Assembly: GCA_034433375.1 (NCBI GenBank)
Contig: DAOUAQ010000275.1
Span: 1 to 26,359 of the forward strand
Source of the DNA: DSWT01 sp034433375
Lineage (GTDB): Bacteria > Chloroflexota > Anaerolineae > B4-G1 > SLSP01
Length of the DNA stretch: 26,359 bases
Direction of reading: 5' to 3'
Shown: piece after piece, positions 19,727 through 26,359 of the stretch
Position numbering within the stretch: the first letter of the stretch is position 1
Layout: the number at the start of each line of letters is the position of its first letter
The notes under the pieces: generated by a model
Seen by the model: the letters and a program-made list of their open reading frames with translations, nothing else
Databases searched by the model: none
What the model was told of the DNA's origin: nothing
Translations under genes and position numbers: made by a program

Positions 19727-21799
19727 ATGCGTAAGTATGTGTGGATTGCCAATGTGTTTATTGTGCTGACGTTGCTGCTGGCCGGATGCGCCACACCAAC
19801 GCCACAAGTCGTCGAGAAGGTCATTGAAAAGACCGTCGAAGTCCAAGTCGAAAAGACCGTCGAAGTCGAAAAGAAGGTCGAGGTCGAAAAGAAAGTCGAG
19901 GTCGTTGTCACCGCGACCCCGCTGCCGCCAAGCGCCTACAAAGAGGCCCCGATGCTGGCCGGTCTGGTCGCCATCGGTGAACTCCCCCCCGTGGACGAGC
20001 GCCTGCCGGTCAATCCGATGGTTGTCAACCCACTCGTTGAGCAGGGTCAATACGGCGGCGAGCTGCGGTACGGTTTCACCGGCGGCCCGACGTGGGGTGG
20101 TATGCTCTACCTCACCAACTGGGAGCATCCTGTCACCTGGAAGCCTGACTCCAGCGACTTCGAACCGAACATCATCGAGTCCTGGGAAGCCAACGCCACC
20201 GCCACGGAGTATACCTGGCACCTGCGCAAGGGATTGAAGTGGTCCAACGGCGATCCCTACACCGCCAACGACATTACCTTCCTCGTTGACGATGTGTTGA
20301 GCAACCCGGAACTGTTTCCTGGCGGCATCGGCGTGGATTGGCTGCCCAAGGAACAAGTTGATGGCTTCAAAGTGGAGAAGATTGACGACTATACCGTCAA
20401 ATTCATCTTCCCGAACCCCTACGGTACGTTTATGATGTCTTTGGCAACGTGGAATGGACGCTATTTCGCGCAATATCCCTTCGAATACCTCAAGCAGTTT
20501 CATATCAAGTACAATCCCGATGTCCAAAAACTGGTGGACGCCGATCCACAGGCTGAGGACTGGGCCGCGCTCTTCTTGCTGCGAGCACCCGGCACCTGGG
20601 GTGATCCGTCCTACTTCCATCAATATCCGGACCTGCCCACGCTAGGCCCCTGGGTCGTGAAGCAACCGCTGGGCGCCGGTACGGTCGTCATCATGGAACG
20701 CAACCCCTACTACTTCAAAATTGACACCGCGGGCAATCAACTGCCCTACATTGACACCGTGCTTGGTATGCTCTACCAGAGCGACGAAAGCCGCACCCTG
20801 GCGATGTTGAATGGCGACCTGGACTTCATCAAGGATGCCGGCGATTCCAACCGCGAGCTGTACTTCGACGCGGTGGACGCGGGCAAGCCCATTGAAATCC
20901 GCTTGCCAAAATACGATATGGGCAATATGCAGTCCATCCACTTCAACATGACCTCCAAGGACCCGATCAAGAACGCCATCTTCAACGACAAGAACTTCCG
21001 CATCGGGATGTCCTATGGCATCAACCGCGCGGAAATCATCGAGGTGATCTTCAAGGGTCAGGGGGAACCGGCGCAGGTCTGCCCCATGAAGGATTCTCCG
21101 CTCTACAACGAGCAGCTCTGTAACCAGTACATCGAGTTCAACATTGCGAAGGCCAACGAGTATCTCGACAAAGTGCTGCCCAATAAGGACGCGGCGGGAT
21201 ACCGCCTGCAGTCGGACGGCAAGCGCTTCAACCCGATCTTCACAGTCATCAACGACAGCAACGAAGGCCAGCACTGGGTTCCGGTCGCCCAAATGCTGAT
21301 CGAGCAGTGGAAAAAGGTCGGTGTAGAGGCGTTGCTCAACTCGCTCTCGGATGCGGCGGAAGATACCTACTTCGAGCAAAACGACTTTGATATCTTCATG
21401 TTCCACGGCGGCGAAGGCGGCTCTGGCATGACGGCCATCATTGATCCGCGTTGGCATGTGCCGGGTCAGTTTTGGAGCAGATTCGGCCCCGGCTGGTACC
21501 GCTGGACCGTGGACCCGGAGGATGAATTTGCTGTCGAGCCTCCAGATTACGTTAAGGACATCCGCGATCTGTACAAGACGGCCACCGAGCAACCCACCCG
21601 CGAGGGGCAGATCAAGTACATGCAGCAGATTATGCAACTGTCTGCGGATAACCTCTGGTGTCTCGGCATCACGCGCGCCGGCACCACCATCCAGCCCATC
21701 AGCACGCGCTTGGGCAATATCCCTGAGCAGTACCTAAAGAGCTGGACCTGGGGCTTCGACAAGGTTCTCCGCCCCGAGCAGTGGTACCTTAAGGATTAG
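19727..21799 (+). CDS. family-5 (Opp/Dpp-type) solute-binding lipoprotein, cassette 2
   Basis: It has 690 residues, exactly the length of its paralogue at 13074. The ATG at 19727 follows AGGAGGAGT; the open frame from 19586 includes the leader and is not used. The signal peptide MRKYVWIANVFIVLTLLLAGC is nearly identical to that of the paralogue and leads into a VEK-type linker. Similarity stays very high through SAYKEAPMLAGLVAIGELPP and GQYGGELRYGFTG. It then drops in the ligand-binding lobes, although MERNPYYFKIDTAGNQLPYIDTV and FRIGMSYGINRAEIIEV remain. It is an external ligand receptor for the cassette-2 permeases. Divergence concentrated in the binding lobes suggests a different ligand from cassette 1. 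Confidence 0.88.
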   Translation: MRKYVWIANVFIVLTLLLAGCATPTPQVVEKVIEKTVEVQVEKTVEVEKKVEVEKKVEVVVTATPLPPSAYKEAPMLAGLVAIGELPPVDERLPVNPMVVNPLVEQGQYGGELRYGFTGGPTWGGMLYLTNWEHPVTWKPDSSDFEPNIIESWEANATATEYTWHLRKGLKWSNGDPYTANDITFLVDDVLSNPELFPGGIGVDWLPKEQVDGFKVEKIDDYTVKFIFPNPYGTFMMSLATWNGRYFAQYPFEYLKQFHIKYNPDVQKLVDADPQAEDWAALFLLRAPGTWGDPSYFHQYPDLPTLGPWVVKQPLGAGTVVIMERNPYYFKIDTAGNQLPYIDTVLGMLYQSDESRTLAMLNGDLDFIKDAGDSNRELYFDAVDAGKPIEIRLPKYDMGNMQSIHFNMTSKDPIKNAIFNDKNFRIGMSYGINRAEIIEVIFKGQGEPAQVCPMKDSPLYNEQLCNQYIEFNIAKANEYLDKVLPNKDAAGYRLQSDGKRFNPIFTVINDSNEGQHWVPVAQMLIEQWKKVGVEALLNSLSDAAEDTYFEQNDFDIFMFHGGEGGSGMTAIIDPRWHVPGQFWSRFGPGWYRWTVDPEDEFAVEPPDYVKDIRDLYKTATEQPTREGQIKYMQQIMQLSADNLWCLGITRAGTTIQPISTRLGNIPEQYLKSWTWGFDKVLRPEQWYLKD

Positions 21800-21815
21800 C
21801 TTTCTGTAGTTTCGC

Positions 21816-21851
21816 ACCTGGTAACCGGTAGGCAACTGCCGGTTACCAGGT
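21816..21851. terminator. 16-bp hairpin with GCAA loop after binding-protein gene, cassette 2
   Basis: ACCTGGTAACCGGTAG (21816-21831) pairs with CTGCCGGTTACCAGGT (21836-21851), with one G-T wobble and a GCAA tetraloop of the GNRA class. It begins 16 nt after the stop codon, the same place as the hairpin of cassette 1, but the sequence is unrelated. There is no T-tract. A role in mRNA protection or in lowering downstream expression is likely. Confidence 0.8.
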
Positions 21852-21871
21852 CCGTGATATGGGTAGTTCAA

Positions 21872-21959
21872 GGTTTCAAGTTGAAGGTTGAAAGTTGGGA
21901 GCAAGGGAAAAGTACAGCTTAAACTCTGAACTTTCAACTTTGAACTTTCAACTTTTGAC
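21872..21959. repeat. orientation-flipping heptamer repeat (locus 4)
   Basis: The left arm (about 21876-21896) has CAAGTTG, AAGGTTG and AAAGTTG units. The right arm (about 21929-21957) has AACTTTC, AACTTTG, AACTTTC and AACTTTT. They are reverse complements of the same motif, around a unique core of about 30 bp. The repeat fills the gap between the GCAA-loop hairpin and the cassette-2 permease gene. Cassette 1 has no such repeat at the same place, so it was gained or lost after the cassettes separated. Confidence 0.8.
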
Positions 21960-21981
21960 TAGGGAATAGGAGTAGTGGATT

Positions 21982-22968
21982 ATGTGGAAATATCTATTGC
22001 GCCGCAGCCTTTATGCTCTCTTTACCGTCTGGGTGATCTCGCTTTTGGCCTTTGCGATCATCCAGTTGCCGCCGGGGGATTACGTGACGGATATGTTGGA
22101 AGACCTGCGCGCCCAGGCCGGCAACGTTCCGCCGGAATGGGAAGATCGGATGCGCCAAATTTATGGTTTTGACGATCCTTTTATTGTTCAGTATTTTAAG
22201 TGGATGCGGAACATTCTACTCCGAGGGCAATTCGGTTACTCATTTTTTTACAAACGCGACGCGGGAGAGATGATCATTGAGCGGCTGCCGATGTCATTTG
22301 CGCTCTCATTGTTTTCCACGTTCTTTGTGTGGATCGTGGCCTTGCCCATTGGTTTCTATTCCGCCGTTCGGCGCTATTCCATCGTGGATTACACCGCCTC
22401 CTTCATGGGATTTTTTGGCATGGCGATCCCCAACTTTTTACTGGCGCTGATTATTTTGTTCATCACCTATAGGTATATGGGTGGAGCAGTCATCGGGCTT
22501 TTTTCCAAAGAGTTTGCCGACGCGCCCTGGTCGTGGGCTAAATTTGTGGACTTACTCAAGCATATATGGGTGCCGATGGTCATCATCGGCATCGGCAGCA
22601 CTGCCGGGTTGATCCGCACGATGCGCGCCAATTTGCTCGACGAACTCAACAAGCCTTATGTGGAAACGGCGCGCGCCAAAGGCTTGAGCGAAACGCGCCT
22701 GCTGATCAAATACCCGCTGCGGCACGCTCTGAACCCCTTCGTCAGCACCCTCGGCTGGATGTTGCCTGGCCTGGTTTCCGGCGAAGTCATTGTCTCGATG
22801 GTGCTGAACCTGCCCACCTCCGGCCCCGTTTTGTATCAAGCGTTAGTCCAACAAGACCAATATGTAGCGGCCGGTTTTATCCTCGTGCTCAGCACCCTCA
22901 CCGTCATCGGCACCTTTATCTCCGACTTATTGTTGGCGTGGGTTGATCCACGAATTCGACTGCAATAG
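21982..22968 (+). CDS. Opp/Dpp-type ABC permease, DppB-like, cassette 2
   Basis: This 328-residue paralogue of the gene at 15222 has the matching N-terminus MWKYLLRRSLYALFTVWVISLLAFAIIQLPPGDY. The external segment (about 37-60, DMLEDLRAQAGNVPPEWEDR) is the least conserved part. Later landmarks are IIERLPMSFALSL, GLIRTMRANLLDELNKPY, the EAA-type loop ETARAKGLSETRLLIKYPLRHALNPF and the ending ISDLLLAWVDPRIRLQ. It makes the membrane channel with the next product. The next gene follows within 13 nt. Codon choice is clearly more GC-ending than in cassette 1. Confidence 0.9.
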   Translation: MWKYLLRRSLYALFTVWVISLLAFAIIQLPPGDYVTDMLEDLRAQAGNVPPEWEDRMRQIYGFDDPFIVQYFKWMRNILLRGQFGYSFFYKRDAGEMIIERLPMSFALSLFSTFFVWIVALPIGFYSAVRRYSIVDYTASFMGFFGMAIPNFLLALIILFITYRYMGGAVIGLFSKEFADAPWSWAKFVDLLKHIWVPMVIIGIGSTAGLIRTMRANLLDELNKPYVETARAKGLSETRLLIKYPLRHALNPFVSTLGWMLPGLVSGEVIVSMVLNLPTSGPVLYQALVQQDQYVAAGFILVLSTLTVIGTFISDLLLAWVDPRIRLQ

Positions 22969-22981
22969 AAGGGGGAACCTT

Positions 22982-24115
22982 ATGAAACGTCAGAAACCCG
23001 ATTTAGCGACGAACAACGAACAAAATGAGACGCAGGAATCCCTCAAACTAGAGGTCGCGTCACAATGGCAGTTGATGTGGTGGAAGTTTAGAAAGCACAA
23101 GCTGGCAATGATCAGCGGTGCGCTGGTCATTGCATTCTATTTGGTGGCGCTGTTTAGCGAATTTCTAGCGCCAAACGTTACCACTACCTATAAGGACACT
23201 TATGCAACCGCGCCACCGCAGCCCATCAGCTTCTTCTACGAAGGTAAATGGCTGCCCCACGTCAAGGGCCTTAAATACGAACGCGACCCCGTGTCCCTGC
23301 GAAAAACATGGACGATTGACGAAGAGGTCGTGGTCCCTATTGGGTTCTTTGTGCGCGGCGACGCTTACAAGCTGTGGGGACTCATCCCATCGGATATTCA
23401 CTTTATCGGCGCTAAAAATCCGGGCGATCCCTTCTATCTGTTTGGCGCTGACATCATCGGGCGCGATGTCTTCAGCCGGCTCATCTACAGCAGCCGTGTC
23501 TCATTGACGGTGGGTCTGGTAGGAATGGTGATCGCCCTGACTATTGGTATCTTGCTGGGCGGCATCTCCGGCCTGGTCGGCGGCGCGTTGGATAACATCA
23601 TCCAACGCCTCATCGAGATCCTGATGTCCATCCCTACCCTGCCGGTCTGGCTCGCACTGGCGGCGGTCGTCCCCATTGACTGGCCGGCTCTGCGCGTCTA
23701 CTTTATGATCTCCATCATCCTCTCCCTGATTAGCTGGACGGGGATGGCGCGCGTAGTGCGCAGCAAGTTCCTGGCCTTGCGCGAGGAGGACTTTGTGATG
23801 GCGGCGATGCTCGACGGCTGCGGTCAAACGCGCCTGATCCTGCGGCACATGCTGCCGTCGTTCCTCAGCCACATCATCGCCTCGATTACGCTGTGGATTC
23901 CCGGCCTGATCCTGGGCGAGACGGCCCTGAGCTTCCTGGGGCTTGGCCTGCGTCCGCCGGTGGTAAGCTGGGGCGTGATGCTGCAAGACACGCAAAAAGT
24001 CGCCGTGATTGCCCGCTATCCCTGGTTGCTGGCCCCCGGCGGCGCGGTGTTCCTGATCGTCCTGACGCTGAACTTCCTGGGCGACGGTCTGCGGGATGCA
24101 GCAGATCCTTATTGA
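22982..24115 (+). CDS. Opp/Dpp-type ABC permease, DppC-like with large external loop, cassette 2
   Basis: The ATG at 22982 after AGAAGGGGG is preferred to the open frame from 22943, which overlaps the previous gene; this gives 377 residues. The same unusual large loop as in the cassette-1 protein is present between the first membrane segment and LFGADIIGRDVFSRLIYSSRVS, including YATAPPQPISFFYEGKWLPHVKGLKYERDP. Its retention in both copies shows that it predates the duplication. The first 40 residues differ from the paralogue until LEVASQWQLMWWKFRKHKLAM. The EAA loop is EDFVMAAMLDGCGQTRLILRHMLPSF, and the ending is NFLGDGLRDAADPY. Confidence 0.9.
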   Translation: MKRQKPDLATNNEQNETQESLKLEVASQWQLMWWKFRKHKLAMISGALVIAFYLVALFSEFLAPNVTTTYKDTYATAPPQPISFFYEGKWLPHVKGLKYERDPVSLRKTWTIDEEVVVPIGFFVRGDAYKLWGLIPSDIHFIGAKNPGDPFYLFGADIIGRDVFSRLIYSSRVSLTVGLVGMVIALTIGILLGGISGLVGGALDNIIQRLIEILMSIPTLPVWLALAAVVPIDWPALRVYFMISIILSLISWTGMARVVRSKFLALREEDFVMAAMLDGCGQTRLILRHMLPSFLSHIIASITLWIPGLILGETALSFLGLGLRPPVVSWGVMLQDTQKVAVIARYPWLLAPGGAVFLIVLTLNFLGDGLRDAADPY

Positions 24116-24128
24116 TAGAGGGTGCGCG

Positions 24129-25148
24129 ATGACAGAAAATAATAACTTACTTGAAGTCTACGACTTGAAAGTGCATTTCTTCACCGATGAAGGCGTTGTC
24201 AAGGCGATTGACGGTGTGGATATGAACGTCGCCAATGGAAAGACTCTGTGCCTCGTCGGCGAAAGCGGTTGTGGGAAGAGTGTCACGTGTCGCGCCTTTT
24301 TGGGCATTGTGCAGAAGCCAGGGCGCATCGTGTCCGGGCAAATGCTGTTCCGGCAGAATGATCACATGATTGACATCGCCAAGATGGACCCCAAGGGACA
24401 GGAGATCCGCCAGATTCGCGGCAAAGAAATCGCCATGATTTTCCAGGAGCCAATGACGTCCCTCAGCCCAATGTACACGGTGGGCAACCAGATTATGGAA
24501 AACATTCTGCTGCACACCGGCACTTCGAAACAAGAAGCCAGGGAACGCACCATCTCGCTGTTGGACCAGGTCCGCATCCCCAAACCCGACCGCCTGGTGG
24601 ACGAATACCCCTTCCGTCTCAGTGGCGGGATGCGCCAGCGCGCGATGATCGCTATGGCGCTCTCGTGCAATCCAACGATGCTCATTGCCGATGAACCCAC
24701 GACGGCATTGGATGTGACGACCCAGGCGCAGATTCTCGACTTGATGCTGGAACTTCAATACAGGTACGGGATGGCACTGTTGTTCATCACCCACGACTTG
24801 GGTGTCGTGGCCGAGATCGCGGATGAGGTGGCAGTGATGTATTTGGGGAAAATCGTCGAACGGGCTGACGCCGATACGATCTTCAACCATCCCCAACACC
24901 CCTACACCCAAGCACTGTTGCGCTCAATTCCCAAGATCACGATGAAACGCGAGGAACTGGACCCCATCAAAGGCATGGTGCCCAGTCCCTTCCGGCGGCC
25001 CAGTGGTTGCAACTTCAATCCGCGCTGCCCCAAGGCGATGAGCGTGTGCCGGGAGATCGTGCCAAGCATGACACAACTCGGCCCTAATCATACCGTGGCG
25101 TGCTTGCTATACGAATCCAACATTAAAGATAGAAAAGGGGGTGAATAG
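24129..25148 (+). CDS. Opp/Dpp-type ABC ATPase, DppD-like, cassette 2
   Basis: This 339-residue protein starts at the ATG at 24129, preceded by GAGGGTG; the frame from 24096 overlaps the permease gene and is not used. It has Walker A GESGCGKS (44-51), the signature LSGGMRQRAMIAMAL, Walker B MLIADEPTTALD and the switch His in FITHDLGVVAEIAD. The C-terminal extension holds the four-cysteine pattern GCNFNPRCPKAMSVC plus a later ACLLY. It is very similar to the cassette-1 protein, so the two ATPases might be interchangeable between the importers. The next gene begins two bases after the stop. Confidence 0.92.
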   Translation: MTENNNLLEVYDLKVHFFTDEGVVKAIDGVDMNVANGKTLCLVGESGCGKSVTCRAFLGIVQKPGRIVSGQMLFRQNDHMIDIAKMDPKGQEIRQIRGKEIAMIFQEPMTSLSPMYTVGNQIMENILLHTGTSKQEARERTISLLDQVRIPKPDRLVDEYPFRLSGGMRQRAMIAMALSCNPTMLIADEPTTALDVTTQAQILDLMLELQYRYGMALLFITHDLGVVAEIADEVAVMYLGKIVERADADTIFNHPQHPYTQALLRSIPKITMKREELDPIKGMVPSPFRRPSGCNFNPRCPKAMSVCREIVPSMTQLGPNHTVACLLYESNIKDRKGGE

Positions 25149-25150
25149 GC

Positions 25151-26221
25151 ATGGCCGATCAACAAAAACAGGAAGCGGTGCAGCCCGCGCTCGAGATGCG
25201 CTTGCCTGACACCCTGCTCGAAGTCAACAATTTGAAGATGTACTTCCCGATCACCGAAGGTTTGTTCGCCCGTCTTAAAGGCTATACCAAAGCCGCCGAT
25301 GATGTGAGCCTCTTTATCCGCAAAGGCGAAACACTTGGCCTCGTGGGTGAAAGTGGTTGCGGTAAGACCACAGTGGGACGCTGTATCGTGCGCGCCTACA
25401 CCCCGACAGCCGGACAGATTCTATACAAAAATGCGGACGAGACGATTGTGGACCTCGCGCCGCTGGATAGAAAAACCGTCCAACCGTATCGCAAAGAGAT
25501 AAGGATGATCTTCCAGGACCCCTACTCATCATTGAACCCACGTATGACGGTCTTCGATATCATCAGCGAAGCCTTAAAGGTCAACAAGATGATGAGCCAA
25601 TCCGAGATGGAGGACCGTGTCGAGTATATTTTGCAGCGAGTGGGTCTGCGTCCCGAATACATCAAGCGCTACCCGCACGCCTTCAGCGGCGGCGAGCGCC
25701 AGCGCATCGGCATCGCCCGCGCGCTGGTGACGAATCCACGGTTAATCGTCGCGGACGAAGCGGTGTCGGCGCTGGATGTCTCCATCCGCGCGCAAATCCT
25801 CAACCTGATGGAAGAATTGCAGCGCGACTTTGATCTGACGTACCTGTTCGTGTCGCACGATCTGAGCGTGATCCGTCACATCTGCAACCGCGTGGTGGTG
25901 ATGTACGTCGGCAAAGTGGTGGAGATTGCGACCGGGCTGGACATCTACATGAACCCCAAGCACCCCTACACTGAGGCGCTGATGTCGGCAGTGCCGGTCT
26001 CCAACCCGCGCGCGCGCGACAAGGGCGTGCGCATCCGTCTGCCCGGCGAAGTCGCCGATCCCTCCAATCCGCCGCCGGGCTGCTACTTCCACCCGCGCTG
26101 CCGTTTTGCGAAAGAACGGTGCAGCGCCGAAACGCCGGTGCTGCGCGATATGGGGAACGATCACTTCGTATCCTGCCATTTCGCCGAAGAACTGACGCTC
26201 ACCGGTGTGCGGATGGCTTAA
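25151..26221 (+). CDS. Opp/Dpp-type ABC ATPase, OppF-like, cassette 2
   Basis: This 356-residue protein is the last gene of the cassette and of the window. Walker A is GESGCGKT (66-73), the signature is FSGGERQRIGIARAL, and Walker B is LIVADEAVSALD, again with Ala in place of Pro. The C-terminal Cys motif is GCYFHPRCRFAKERC followed by SCHF. It pairs with the DppD-like subunit as the motor of the second importer. The ribosome site AAAGGGGGTG lies inside the end of the previous gene. No terminator is seen directly after the stop; a CCGCCAAG-type repeat begins 48 bp later. Confidence 0.92.
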   Translation: MADQQKQEAVQPALEMRLPDTLLEVNNLKMYFPITEGLFARLKGYTKAADDVSLFIRKGETLGLVGESGCGKTTVGRCIVRAYTPTAGQILYKNADETIVDLAPLDRKTVQPYRKEIRMIFQDPYSSLNPRMTVFDIISEALKVNKMMSQSEMEDRVEYILQRVGLRPEYIKRYPHAFSGGERQRIGIARALVTNPRLIVADEAVSALDVSIRAQILNLMEELQRDFDLTYLFVSHDLSVIRHICNRVVVMYVGKVVEIATGLDIYMNPKHPYTEALMSAVPVSNPRARDKGVRIRLPGEVADPSNPPPGCYFHPRCRFAKERCSAETPVLRDMGNDHFVSCHFAEELTLTGVRMA

Positions 26222-26268
26222 GGCATTTTAGGATGAATTGATGAGCCTACTGCAAAAAGTCCTTCTTG

Positions 26269-26299
26269 ACCGCCAAGACGCCAAGTTCGCCAAGAAAAT
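26269..26299. repeat. second copy of the CCGCCAAG repeat arm
   Basis: ACCGCCAAGACGCCAAG, then TTCGCCAAGAAAAT, nearly repeats the inner left arm at 1648-1677. The matching right arm is not seen before the window ends, so the element may be single-armed. The rest of 26222-26359 is AT-rich and shows no gene, hairpin or other feature. Confidence 0.7.
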
Positions 26300-26359
26300 C
26301 GAATAATTGATGAATAATTTCAAGAGATTTACCCGTTTTCACAAATTATCTTCATCTAA

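Noticed and set aside
19703..20623. Minus-strand open frame with FDLD-type acidic repeat
   Set aside because: The repeat is the complement of the VEK linker codons of the gene at 19727; a similar artefact occurs opposite 13150-13250.
13074..26221. Peptide or nickel import as the assigned function of the Opp-type cassettes
   Set aside because: Family membership alone does not decide the ligand; no peptidase, hydrogenase or urease genes are nearby, while LacI-type regulators point towards sugars. Left undecided rather than named.

Overview
The window is 26.4 kb of accessory metabolism and transport DNA in which every supported gene lies on the + strand. No rRNA or tRNA gene is visible. The GC-rich coding style fits a Chloroflexota bacterium (Anaerolineae/Caldilineae-like). 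So do the large family-5 solute-binding lipoproteins with VEK-type repeat linkers, the LplA/LplB/YtcP-type transporter and the many simple-repeat intergenic hairpins. This taxon assignment is an inference without a marker gene.

Region 1 (1-6053) is a run of enzymes separated by repeat elements. It starts with the 3' end of an alpha/beta hydrolase. A redox pair follows: a glutaredoxin overlapping a ferredoxin-thioredoxin-reductase catalytic domain fused to rubredoxin. Then come an L-fucose/L-arabinose isomerase-like protein (COG2407 type), a DUF523-DUF1722 protein (TudS/YbgA-like) and a gamma-glutamyltransferase-family protein. Most of the gaps hold heptamer (period-7) arrays that reverse orientation in the middle. 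Three of these start at, or within a few bases of, the stop codon of the upstream gene.

Region 2 (6100-10586) has a near-ideal sigma70-type promoter, an attenuator-like hairpin, and two CUT1-type permeases followed by an LplA-like lipoprotein. No ATPase is encoded with them. A MITE-like inverted repeat, a strong hairpin and a frameshifted sulfite-oxidase-family remnant follow.

Region 3 (10656-12953) holds two LacI-family regulators, each with its own promoter and a palindrome close to the transcription start.

Region 4 (12984-26221) holds two tandem, complete and paralogous five-gene Opp/Dpp-type ABC importers, each with solute-binding protein, two permeases and two ATPases. Each is preceded by a closely similar 90-nt leader containing the perfect anti-16S sequence GAAAGGAGG. 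A related leader precedes the LplA-like gene. A fragment of a LacI gene survives between the two cassettes. This suggests that the ancestral unit was regulator-leader-transporter and that the regulator of the second copy was lost.

Working model (inference): LacI-type control, the sugar-isomerase-like enzyme and the CUT1 transporter suggest that the two Opp-like importers take up oligosaccharides rather than peptides, as some Thermotoga Opp-family transporters do. The strongest leads are the shared leader with its possible CpG-centred operator, the LacI relic, the orientation-flipping heptamer arrays, and the hairpins that follow every solute-binding-protein gene.
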